Shown here one piece after another: positions 20,089-28,520 of a DNA stretch of 64,000 nt. The notes below the pieces were generated by a model. That model saw only the letters and a list, made by a program, of their open reading frames with translations, searched no databases and was not told where the DNA came from. Origin of the DNA: Massariosphaeria phaeospora (Eukaryota; Ascomycota; Dothideomycetes; Pleosporales); contig JAADJZ010000028.1 in NCBI GenBank assembly GCA_011032825.1, forward strand, positions 124,001 to 188,000. The letters are read 5' to 3'. Position 1 is the first letter of the stretch, and every line of letters begins with the position of its first letter. The translations under genes and the position numbers were made by a program.

Positions 20089-20490
20089 ATGACAGCAACT
20101 GTCATAGTATCATATCACATCCCCAAACCTTTCCGTACATCATACATACCTTACAAACCCGTTTCAAATGCACCTGTCACACTACATTGTCCTGCGCTCA
20201 ACGATCCCGATGACGAACCAAGCGCACAATACCAAGCAGAGATACCTGGGTATGTACGTGTTCTTCTTTGCGTTAAGTACCACCAACGCTCACACAGGCA
20301 GCAACATAACCGATCTGGCGTAGCTGTTTGCCCGCAAAAGATGGTCGAATCGGCAGACCTGATGATAGATTCCAAGGCGGAGCCGAGATCCCCGCAACTG
20401 CAAACGCCTTCAGACCATTGCTCGGAGTTGCGGGAAAAAGCGGTGTCGCTTTCGCCATTGTCATTGGCCGAGTCCGAGAAGCAGGTGTAA
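20089..20490 (+). CDS. Possible small gene with a frame-neutral intron
   Basis: Open frame from the ATG at 20089 to 20490. It contains a consensus intron at 20250-20297 (GTATGT donor, CACAG acceptor, 48 nt, a multiple of three), so spliced and unspliced forms stay in frame. The spliced product would have about 117 residues, polar and without a domain I know. Support is limited to the intron signals. It sits between two microprotein genes and could also be the decayed remains of a related gene. Confidence 0.28.
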   Translation: MTATVIVSYHIPKPFRTSYIPYKPVSNAPVTLHCPALNDPDDEPSAQYQAEIPGYVRVLLCVKYHQRSHRQQHNRSGVAVCPQKMVESADLMIDSKAEPRSPQLQTPSDHCSELREKAVSLSPLSLAESEKQV

Positions 20491-20641
20491 CATGTAAAGA
20501 CCTAGGATCTGGTGAGAGACTGCAGTCTCACATATCAATATGTCCTAAATCCAGACAAACCGACGAACCTCCCACAAGCCTTACGGCCTCCACTCACACA
20601 CACCTGCCAACTCTTAAGGACTCTCGAAGAGACAGCTCGCA

Positions 20642-20867
20642 ATGCCGAACGCTGATACGAAAGGCCTCTTCAGCTGCCATGGCCGGTACGTAATGTCCTT
20701 TGTCCAATGTTGAGAGACTTGGAAGTTAATGCAAGCGCAGTGATCCATGCGGAGCCCTCACATCCACGATCATCGTCCTCTCGTTTGGGATTCCAGCATG
20801 CCTTGCGCTGATCTTGATTGGGTTCTGCGTCCATCGGTACCTTCGTCGTCGTAGGAGTGGGAAGTGA
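20642..20867 (+). CDS. Two-exon membrane microprotein (56 aa)
   Basis: Exon 1 is 20642-20685 and exon 2 is 20741-20867, with a 55-nt intron (GTACGT donor, GCGCAG acceptor). The spliced frame is continuous: a Cys-containing head MPNADTKGLFSCHGRDPCG, one membrane segment (STIIVLSFGIPACLALILIG), and the tail RRRRSGK. Too short for ordinary gene finders, which is why it is easily missed. Exon 2 shares GGGATTCCAGC, coding for the GIPA motif, with the gene at 21273-21513, and both have a phase-2 intron before the membrane exon. That makes paralogy likely. Function unknown; location in a membrane with a cytosolic basic tail is inferred. Confidence 0.5.
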
Positions 20868-21272
20868 GGCGAGCATGCAACGGTATGGAAATCTGGGACC
20901 TCGTGAATTGTATTCAGAGAGGTACAAGTGTATATAGGTGTGGTGAGATGTAGATTTGAGTCTCAAGACGTGTTTGAATGCTGTGCAATACACTTGTTTG
21001 CTGTAGTCGATGTCCTCGACATTGAAGAGTTCGTTCTTGGTTGCGGATATATGTCATAGTAATGGATGGTGTCTGTGAATGTCAAAGGTTAAGTGACGGG
21101 TCGTTGTTAGCAGCCATCGATTACAGCCAGGTTAGAGATCCCGGATTCACGTCCCGCGAAAGGTAATATAACGGACTAGTTGACCGCACAAAATCAGAGA
21201 TCCCGCTACGATATCACTGTTCCGATCGGTCCTAGAGCTTCAATTAATACCTTGGCTAATACACCGTTGAAC
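20868..21272. other. Intergenic between microprotein genes
   Basis: 405 bp without an open frame I can support; contains the 3' end of the upstream microprotein gene and the promoter of the next. Confidence 0.4.
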
Positions 21273-21513
21273 ATGAACCCAGCCTTGCTACAAGGCTACA
21301 CGAAGCGCTCCAAAAGCGGCAGTACCGAGTAAAGTCCAGTCGTGTACTCTAATCATCAAGATCTGACAGTATAGCAACCATGCGAAAGTCCGTGACAAAA
21401 CGGCGGCGTACGTGCTCGGGGCCGGGATTCCAGCGCTTTTCGTACTGATAGGACTGGGATTGTTTTGCTGGAACTACTGGGACAAGAGGCGCAGACTTGG
21501 GCGAGGAAGCTGA
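21273..21513 (+). CDS. Two-exon membrane microprotein (64 aa), paralogue of 20642-20867
   Basis: Exon 1 is 21273-21328 and exon 2 is 21375-21513, with a 46-nt intron (GTAAAG donor, TATAG acceptor, CTAAT-like branch site). The head begins MNPALLQGYTKRSKSGSTD, then comes one membrane segment with AGIPALFVLIGLGLFCW, then the tail WDKRRRLGRGS. GIPA, the FC pair, the intron phase and the basic end match the gene at 20642-20867. The single-exon frame starting at 21381 is a different, Arg-rich frame and not the gene. Function unknown. The donor is not the strongest form, so the exact exon 1 is uncertain, while the membrane exon is convincing. Confidence 0.45.
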
Positions 21514-22103
21514 TCGATTCCTGCATTCTCTTGCTCTGATTCCGCGAGTCAGAGCAGTTTCTGGATGGGAGAATTATGCATCAAGGGTCCAAGCATGGTT
21601 CGTATGGGATAGTGTGGTGGCGTTGATGCGTCCTTGATGGCTGGTATTTATCATGATGTTTATTTTATGTCGAATTCGGTTACGATGTAGTCGAGGAGGA
21701 CGGATTGGAGATGCCTGTGGTAAAGAACGTAGTTTCGAAGTGAAATGCAGATGTGACTTAGCGTGGGGGCTGGGAAAGCTTGGACCAATCGCGCACTTCA
21801 ACGCGAGGTTGGCGGGCAGACCTCCAGTTCCACCAACACCATGCATGCCGCATTGGAGGGTATTGCGCTTGGTGTTGTACAATATTATCGTTGAAGACTC
21901 TGTTTGACACACATCGGCATCTGGCCAGTTACGCGCTGTTACCACGCCTCTTCAGTGCTTCGTAAGCGGGGGCTGCTGCCTGCAGGCTGCCATATTTCAT
22001 GACAACCTCATCCACAATCCGCTGGAAGTCTACATTGAATACCATCTGTTTCGTTCTACCAATATTTTCTTTCCTATATATACGCCGCTTCGCATCACCG
22101 CAA
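21514..22103. other. Intergenic / promoter of the CHK-like kinase
   Basis: 590 bp. TATATATA at 22075-22082 sits close to the ATG at 22104. An upstream in-frame ATG at 21999 would add 35 residues with a short hydrophobic run; I treat that as leader. No other gene seen. Confidence 0.4.
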
Positions 22104-23324
22104 ATGCCTTCCCCGCCGTCCCCCTCCAAAGTGGCGGCATCACTCCTAGCGGAAAAGGGCCTCGAACTCCAAGAGCTCAACATCCTACAATTTCTGTGGA
22201 AAAGCTACGGATATATATGCCACATTACCGCTTCCGCAAACACGACGTCAAGCAAATCATCCCCACTCGAAACGCAATCCTTTATCCTTAAGTTGATAAC
22301 GCCTCCACCAACCAAAGCGGATGACGAGGGCCACACCAGAAAGATTCTCAGCTACCAGGTCGAGCAATACTTCTACACCCATCTTGCTACTCAGCTTCCT
22401 CCGTCGCTTCCGGTCGCGAGATGCATAGCGAGTATTAACGAACACCACCCTGATGGAAGCTCTACAACAGCTATGCTCCTCAGCGATCTCCGCGAGCGAT
22501 ATCCTGTTGCGGGCGAGAAGCGAGACGCGCTCAATGTCGGACAAGTCATGGCTGCTGTCGATTGGCTCTCTGGATTCCATGGCTTCTGGTGGCCGCGCGT
22601 GAAGGATATGGATCGCAGCGCACTCGTGCGCCCGCCGCTTGAAGAGGTCAAGAACGATGGGCACCACGCGACACAGAAGACAGTATGGCTGAACGGCGGA
22701 TACACGTATCTTGCGACACGGCGAGAGGAATACAAGAAGCTTGCAGCCGATTACGACCACGAGTGGAATGACCCTCTCACAGACTGGGTGGAAGATGCAC
22801 TCTCTATATCCGAGATGGTGGCCACCGTTCTCGCACCCAAAGAGAAAGGCTGGAGCGCAACCCACGGCTATCAAACACTCATTCACGGCGACGTCAAGTC
22901 CGAAAACCTGTTCACGACGACATCGGGCGATGAAGTCGCATTCTACGATTTCCAATATACCGGGCTCGGTCTTGGTGTGTGCGACCTCGCGAAGCTGTTC
23001 ACCTGCTCAGTTCCACTGAGTATGCTCATCGAGGACGAGGTCATCCCACATGAACTGGCCATGCAAATCGGAGAGAAGCAGTTGTTGGAACGATATTGGA
23101 AGCGGCTCAAAGACGTTAGTGGCAAGGAATACCTCTGGGATATCTTTGTGAGACATTGGGAAACCGCGCTTGTGGATTGGCTACGGTTTCAGGCCAGCTG
23201 GGGCTTCTGGGGAAACACGCAGTGGCTGGAGGCGAGGGTGCGTTCGATATTAAAAGACAAGCAGTGGAGGGAGGGTTTGGTTGGGAATATGAAGTTCACG
23301 GGAAATGACGCCATGGTATTATGA
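22104..23324 (+). CDS. CHK-type (ecdysteroid/choline kinase-like) phosphotransferase
   Basis: Single exon, 406 residues from the ATG at 22104. The kinase-fold motifs are LIHGDVKSENLF (H261, D263, N268) and AFYDFQYTGLG (D282), both in the form seen in the EcKinase/CHK family rather than classical APH. Before them are an ILK-type Lys strand, AMLLSDLRERYP as hinge, and a WLSGFHGFWWP segment typical of this family. Members phosphorylate small hydroxylated metabolites; fungal substrates are unknown. Starting at 21999 instead would give 441 residues. No signal peptide on the chosen form. Confidence 0.85.
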   Translation: MPSPPSPSKVAASLLAEKGLELQELNILQFLWKSYGYICHITASANTTSSKSSPLETQSFILKLITPPPTKADDEGHTRKILSYQVEQYFYTHLATQLPPSLPVARCIASINEHHPDGSSTTAMLLSDLRERYPVAGEKRDALNVGQVMAAVDWLSGFHGFWWPRVKDMDRSALVRPPLEEVKNDGHHATQKTVWLNGGYTYLATRREEYKKLAADYDHEWNDPLTDWVEDALSISEMVATVLAPKEKGWSATHGYQTLIHGDVKSENLFTTTSGDEVAFYDFQYTGLGLGVCDLAKLFTCSVPLSMLIEDEVIPHELAMQIGEKQLLERYWKRLKDVSGKEYLWDIFVRHWETALVDWLRFQASWGFWGNTQWLEARVRSILKDKQWREGLVGNMKFTGNDAMVL

Positions 23325-23430
23325 GCTATGCGCATGGAGAGGCTCGCCTTATAAGATGGACACATACATGATCTATCTATCTTATCCCTATCTACTATCT
23401 ACTGCTAACCAGCAACTCAAATCAAGACAC

Positions 23431-24090
23431 TCAAGCTCCTCTCCCCCCGTCTACTCTCAACACAGGATGTTTGGGGTAAAACGGACTATTCTCAAGAGCG
23501 TACTGCTCGCGAGCCCCCCTCGCCAACTCCTTCCACTTGAACACCGGCGCACTCTCCCTCTCCAGCGCCAAGCTCTCATCAATAAATCCGCCCAGCACCT
23601 CCATCATCTGCTCCATGTAGTTCGGGAGATGAGCCGAGCAGGACAGCTCATTCACAATCCGCTTCCACAGCCGCGGAAACTCTATACTCGGCGGCTGGTT
23701 GCCAGATGTTTGATGTTTGATGTTGTAAAGGGCAAGTTGCACCGGCAGGGAGAACACGGGCCGGTACTGGTGGTCGAGGAGTGCTTTGAATGTGTAGGTG
23801 GGGAGTTCGGCGAGGGGAGGGATGTCTGGGTTCCGCGGGGCAGGGTGCTGGGCGGGAAACGAGATGGGCGTTATGGTGGTGGAGGCGTCTTGGGAGCGGA
23901 TGTAGTCTTTTAATTTGATCAGGTGGCTTCGCAGGGTGCTGATACTTAGGAGACGGTCTGAAGGTGGTGTTGGATCGGTCAGGATTGGATCGGTCATGGT
24001 AATGGCGGGGTCCTGCGAGAGGAAGGGAGTGGTGTGGGGAGTGCGCTGGGATATAGGACTAGGGTTTGATAGGCGTTTGGTGGGGATCAT
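23431..24090 (-). CDS. Hypothetical protein (219 aa)
   Basis: Single exon; ATG at 24090, with a second candidate at 23997 (MTDPILTDP). Unrecognised. The central part looks folded and mostly helical (LRSHLIKLKDYIRSQ, PTYTFKALLDHQYRP, FPRLWKRIVNELSCSA, YMEQMMEVLGGFIDE). It ends WKELARGAREQYALENS plus a basic tail. No membrane segment or signal peptide. It is convergent with the CHK-like kinase and head-to-tail with the next hypothetical gene. Proteins of this size and shape occur in related fungi but I know no function. Confidence 0.6.
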   Translation of the reverse strand: MIPTKRLSNPSPISQRTPHTTPFLSQDPAITMTDPILTDPTPPSDRLLSISTLRSHLIKLKDYIRSQDASTTITPISFPAQHPAPRNPDIPPLAELPTYTFKALLDHQYRPVFSLPVQLALYNIKHQTSGNQPPSIEFPRLWKRIVNELSCSAHLPNYMEQMMEVLGGFIDESLALERESAPVFKWKELARGAREQYALENSPFYPKHPVLRVDGGRGA

Positions 24091-24333
24091 GTGGGAGTGG
24101 GTGATTGCCTGAGACCTCAGTGAACTCTGAGCGTGACTCTAGTATGAGGATATGAGCTGGTCACGCATGTTCTCGATGGCAAATCCATACGCGGAGATTC
24201 TTCGTTGCATGCATACGCATTTTGTAAGTCTATTCTGGATCAAATCGAGGTGTCCCAAGAGCACGCCAGCTCTCTCGTAGACTTTGCTACTAGCTACTGG
24301 TCAACCAGCCACTGACGCAAACACCACAAGCTC

Positions 24334-25032
24334 CTAACCCCAGTCCTCCTCACTCTCGCCCTCACCATCTTCATCCTCACCGAGCTCCTCAGCCTGCTCA
24401 GCCGCCTCACCAAGGTACTCCATCACCTCTTCCAAAAGCTCCGTTGCCCGGAACCTTTTCTCCTCCTCCGACCCCGGCAGCTGCTCCGCCAGCGCCGCGA
24501 GCATCTCTTGCCAACACTCATTGATCCTAACCTTCACGACCAGATAATCCGCATCATCCTGCGCCGCACCCTCCTCCGTCATCTTGTCCAGCGCATCCTG
24601 CGCCATGAGAATCAGCCGAAACGTATCCTGCGCCGTAAACGAGATGGGAAGCGGCTTGTCGCGCTTCTCGAGCGCTTGTTTGAGTGGATGTCTGTCCGTG
24701 GGCAGGAGCCGTTTTCCCGCGCTTTTGTCGTCTAGTTCTAGCTCGCAGATCTCTTTGAGTACGAGCAGCTTCTCGAACATGATGTCGAGGAGCGGTTCGA
24801 CGGTTTCGAGGTCGGTGGGCAGGTGAGTGGCGGGTGGGATGCGCTCGTATGGTGGTGGAGGTTTGGGGGCGAGGTTCAGATGGTTGAAACCGTTGTCTGT
24901 TCCGCTCATGTTGTCGGCTTGGATTTCGGATGCTGTGGCGGGGCCGAGGGGGAATGCGGGTTCGACGACGATGGCTTTGCGGACGCGTTTGCGGTCGCGC
25001 TTGCGGCCGGTGGAGTTGTGTTTGCGCTTCAT
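24334..25032 (-). CDS. Hypothetical protein with basic N-terminus and acidic C-terminus
   Basis: Single exon, 232 residues. It starts with a strong nuclear-localisation-like run (MKRKHNSTGRKRDRKRVRKA). A helical middle follows (LLDIMFEKLLVLKEICELEL, AQDTFRLILMAQDALDKMTE, INECWQEMLAALAEQLPG), and it ends in an acidic tail (EDEDGEGESEEDWG). A nuclear role is inferred from this charge pattern only. The leader upstream of 25032 on the minus strand lacks any supported coding frame. Confidence 0.6.
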   Translation of the reverse strand: MKRKHNSTGRKRDRKRVRKAIVVEPAFPLGPATASEIQADNMSGTDNGFNHLNLAPKPPPPYERIPPATHLPTDLETVEPLLDIMFEKLLVLKEICELELDDKSAGKRLLPTDRHPLKQALEKRDKPLPISFTAQDTFRLILMAQDALDKMTEEGAAQDDADYLVVKVRINECWQEMLAALAEQLPGSEEEKRFRATELLEEVMEYLGEAAEQAEELGEDEDGEGESEEDWG

Positions 25033-25981
25033 GGTAGTTGTAGTTGTGGTTATTCTTGGAGAGAGGTGGTATGAGGCTATGGGTGCGGTACTGCGCGGGT
25101 GAGAGGGGTTTAAGTAGGGAGGTGCACGAGTACACAGTGTGAAAGAACACGGGCGAGATTTCGCTCTATTGTGCGTGAATTAGTTGTCTGGAAAGTACGT
25201 ATTGTTCGAACTTGGCACAGTAACTAATCGTTTGATGGATCTGTAGTTTTCATTCACATACTGGAAGCAACTTTTCAGTGACAAACAAACTGGTGTTGAC
25301 TCAGATATGCGTCGTCCAGCTCGATCCAGGGCTGGCCACGGTTCGGGAGTTTTCGGCATGGGACCACTCCCTTCGGACACTCACAAAACAAGATGCTAGT
25401 GAACCAGATATCTACTTATATGGCCGCTCATATTTCTACATCGACTAACTTTCTGTAATGTTAATTATAGAGGCTTAAATCTGCCTTCTGGATATTATCC
25501 ACCTTAGTGTCGACATTTTAGCAAATCAATAGAATAATTGCCATGGTGTCGGTTTCTAAATAGTGCCCAGTGCTTGCTGTTAAACGTATGCCCGGAGTTT
25601 GCTCACACATCACAAGATCATTCCGACATCTTATTTTAACTCGATATAATACACTGTGTCTGTGAAAATCTATCACTATACTAAACTTCAAACACTAGGG
25701 TATCGAGCACAACGCCCGATTCCCCTCTCATCATTATAGCAAGAGCCATGTGGACTTAAAGAAGCTTTGCGCAAAACTCAAACTTTCTGCAAGGAGCCTC
25801 ATTTGAACCCGTGTGAACCTAGAGCGCACTCTTCAAGCAACATAGGCTTCTCGTCGGCCCATGTCCCTCTTTAACCAATTACCCATGAAGGCACACTTAC
25901 TCGGGAATCTCGCTGGTCGCCCCACCAATTTCTAGGTCTCTCCGCCTTCCTGCACTGCGGTCGACCTCACTCCTCGTCGAC
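25033..25981. other. Intergenic, 0.95 kb, AT-rich
   Basis: No supported gene. Around 25758-25805 a stretch ending AGGAGCCTCATTTG resembles, in inverse orientation, the sequence at 29690-29735, which may mark a dispersed repeat. Confidence 0.4.
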
Positions 25982-26729
25982 TCAATTGAGCAGCCCAAAG
26001 ACATCTTCCAGCACTTCCCTTGCATACGCCCTCTTGACCTCACGAGCCTCAACTCCGATCTCTGTTGCAATGTCCGTGACTAACTTGCTACGGATTGCCT
26101 TGATCTGTTTGAGGGACGCTTTGTCCTGCTTCGCCGTGGTCTCGTCGTCTTCAAAATCGCGCATCAAACGAAGCAGCTCGTGAACAGCAACTTGGGAGCG
26201 GTTGTTGATGGCTAAGAAGTTGTGTCGCAAAACCACGGTGATGGGCCTCAGGCTTACGGCGAAAGCCCGCTCTTCGGCTTCCGCTTCAAGGTCAGATGCT
26301 TCCATCTCAGAGTCAACTGAGCCTTCTGCATCCAAGTCATCCAGGCCGCTCATCACTTGGTTTGCTCCTGCTCTTCATTCTCGAGATCTTTCTGAGCGGC
26401 GGTGATAATGGCCCTCAGTATTACCGTAGCCTCCATTTTGGCTTTCCTCGGAGTGACAGACACCTGCTTTGATGCGGATTTGCCTCCCACGCCCGCAGTC
26501 TTCGTGACGCTTGCATCAGCTTGAGTCTTTGCCTGTTTGGATGGCCTAGGCTCCTGATCTTCATCTTCGTCATCGTCCTCTTCGTCACGGCGACGCTTTT
26601 TCGACGAGGATGACTTCGCGTTGTTGGAGCCGGATGCTTCTCAATTGGTATGAGTTGCGACACCTTGGTTTTGGTATGCTTCTTGCGCGTTGTGAACAGG
26701 TCGCGCGTCTTCTGGAGCATCTCGCCCAT
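25982..26729 (-). pseudogene. Frameshifted, truncated paralogue of the acidic protein at 27030-28520
   Basis: Three consecutive frames on the minus strand together align with the C-terminal half of the neighbouring gene. One starts at 26729, the second covers KKRRRDEEDDDEDEDQEPRP (from about 26637 to 26355), and the third runs from 26356 to 25982 and ends EVLEDVFGLLN. Matching parts in the intact gene are SKKRSRDADDEDDDTEQEARP, then FGAARNDLEQEE, then KLVTEIKEARARLITDVSWE. The frame changes near 26640 and again at 26355. No consensus intron explains either, and the first 250 residues of the parent are missing. A decayed tandem duplicate is the best reading; a sequencing error pair is the alternative. 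Confidence 0.6.
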
Positions 26730-27029
26730 CACTTATTGTTCAAGACAATATAAAAGAAGTAAGCATAAGATCTACACACCTGATAGGCTCTTGTTTGCAT
26801 TATGTTATATGATTGATTTCTAATAGAAACCTGTAGACGATATATCAACATTTCCTCTACATTATGTCGACTGTACTCTGGCCTCCCTTTGAGACTCTCG
26901 CAAAACTAGGGCGCATCCCCCTCATACAAGCAGAGATATGCCACCAAGTCCAGGTACCACTCTACTGGTTACCGTCGCTCATAGCCGTCATATTCGACTT
27001 ACCGTCCATATCAATCATCATGCGACCCC

Positions 27030-28520
27030 TTACATCACGTCAGGAAGCGCTCCCAACACCTGCTCCACCAACGCCGCAGCATGCTCCCGCTTTTCGCCAC
27101 GGTCCTCAAGGAGGATCTCCCAGGACACGTCCGTAATCAACCTCGCGCGGGCTTCTTTGATCTCCGTCACGAGTTTCTTGCGCTGCTGTGCCGTAATGCC
27201 AGCATCTTCCAACTCACATGTCTTCCGCACTATGTTCCGGACCGAAACATGGGCACGATGAGTGATGATGGGTTTTGTGCCATCAGTAAGAATTGTCATG
27301 GGGATGAAGGTTGCGCGAAACACCTCCTCCTCCGGCTCGAATTCGGATTGGCCACCTGGACCCGCGTCTTCGGCGTCACTCATCTCCTGATCTTCGTTCT
27401 CTTTGCTTCGCTCTTCTTGTTCGAGATCGTTTCGAGCCGCGCCGAAGATGGCCTTCAACTTTGCTGAGGCCTGGAACCAACCCTTGGGCACCTTGGATTT
27501 GCCTTTGGAATTCGTAGACTCTTCGTCCGAAGCCGAGGTCTCGCTCACAGCTTTCTTCTTGATCCCGTTGGCCGTGGACTGCGTCTTGGCTTGCTTTGCA
27601 GGCCTAGCCTCTTGCTCGGTGTCATCATCCTCGTCGTCCGCGTCCCGGGAACGCTTCTTCGACGTGGCTGAAGTTGTCGCGGTAGAGCCCGATGCTACCG
27701 GATGGTCATCATCTTTCGCTTTGCCACGACGCTTCTTCGATGTAGGTGAATCCCCCTTTGTCTTATCATGGTATTCGGCCTGCGCTTTGTTGGCGAGTCG
27801 CGCGAGTTCAACCCCCTTCTCTTGTCCAGTGTGTGCTACAAGGACACCCGCTTTACGAGCGTCCTTGAGCATCTGCAACATCTGAAGTTTGTTGCCTTTC
27901 GAGAGCCAGGTATCTACGGACCAGACCCTGTCCAGTGAGGGTGCCGACTTCGTGTACTTTGGCTGCTTCTTGACTTCCGGTTCGGGCGACTCGTCGTCTT
28001 CTTCTTCAACTGCATCTTCGCCGGCCACATCTTCCGCCGATTGCTGATCTTCGTCGTCAGAGATGTCGTCGTCGGAAATATCGTCGTTTGCTGCGTCTGG
28101 GGTAGGACCATCGCTACCACGATCAAGCGTACGCTGAGCAAGATATGCGTTTAACCTACCCATATCTTTGCCCGGGCCTGTACCAGGACGGTTTGGATCG
28201 TAGGTGATCATACCTTCCTCGTCATCAGCCTCCTCGGATGCATCATCTTCTTCTTGGTCATCTTCAACTTCCTCAGACATCTCGTCCTCAGTAGCGTCAC
28301 TCAGCTCTTCGTGTTGGTGTTCGGATTCTTCATACTTCTCGAGCAACTCGTTCCCAACTCCTGTGGACGTCTGGGATGAGTTGGATCGCTCAGAAGAAGA
28401 TTGGCTCTCTTCGTCTTCGGAAGGTGATGTAGATGTAGGGACTGTGGTTGCTTGGGCTGAAAGTAGCCGTGGGCGACCACTAGCCGTCGTGCTGAAGGCT
28501 GCCGCAGATTGTCCAGCCAT
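27030..28520 (-). CDS. Acidic, Ser-rich hypothetical protein with KKR nuclear-type motifs
   Basis: Single exon, 496 residues from the ATG at 28520; the open frame continues upstream without a better start. Order: Ser/Thr-rich head, long Glu/Asp tract (about 60-170, with EVEDDQEEDDASEEADDEEG), a short folded block (SLDRVWSVDTWLSKGNKLQML), KKRRGK and KKRSRD basic motifs amid acidic repeats, then a folded C-terminal region of about 120 residues (FIPMTILTDGTKP, ITAQQRKKLVTEIKEARARL). This suggests a nuclear, possibly chromatin- or nucleolus-associated protein; the family is unknown to me. A frameshifted partial copy lies directly downstream at 25982-26729. Confidence 0.65.
   Translation of the reverse strand: MAGQSAAAFSTTASGRPRLLSAQATTVPTSTSPSEDEESQSSSERSNSSQTSTGVGNELLEKYEESEHQHEELSDATEDEMSEEVEDDQEEDDASEEADDEEGMITYDPNRPGTGPGKDMGRLNAYLAQRTLDRGSDGPTPDAANDDISDDDISDDEDQQSAEDVAGEDAVEEEDDESPEPEVKKQPKYTKSAPSLDRVWSVDTWLSKGNKLQMLQMLKDARKAGVLVAHTGQEKGVELARLANKAQAEYHDKTKGDSPTSKKRRGKAKDDDHPVASGSTATTSATSKKRSRDADDEDDDTEQEARPAKQAKTQSTANGIKKKAVSETSASDEESTNSKGKSKVPKGWFQASAKLKAIFGAARNDLEQEERSKENEDQEMSDAEDAGPGGQSEFEPEEEVFRATFIPMTILTDGTKPIITHRAHVSVRNIVRKTCELEDAGITAQQRKKLVTEIKEARARLITDVSWEILLEDRGEKREHAAALVEQVLGALPDVM

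Noticed and set aside
21999..22103. Upstream start giving the CHK-like kinase a hydrophobic head
   Set aside because: The family normally begins near the ATG at 22104, a TATATATA word lies between the two, and the hydrophobic run is short. Not excluded.
22257..22955. 232-codon frame opposite the CHK-like kinase
   Set aside because: Antisense shadow of a well-supported gene with catalytic motifs on the plus strand.
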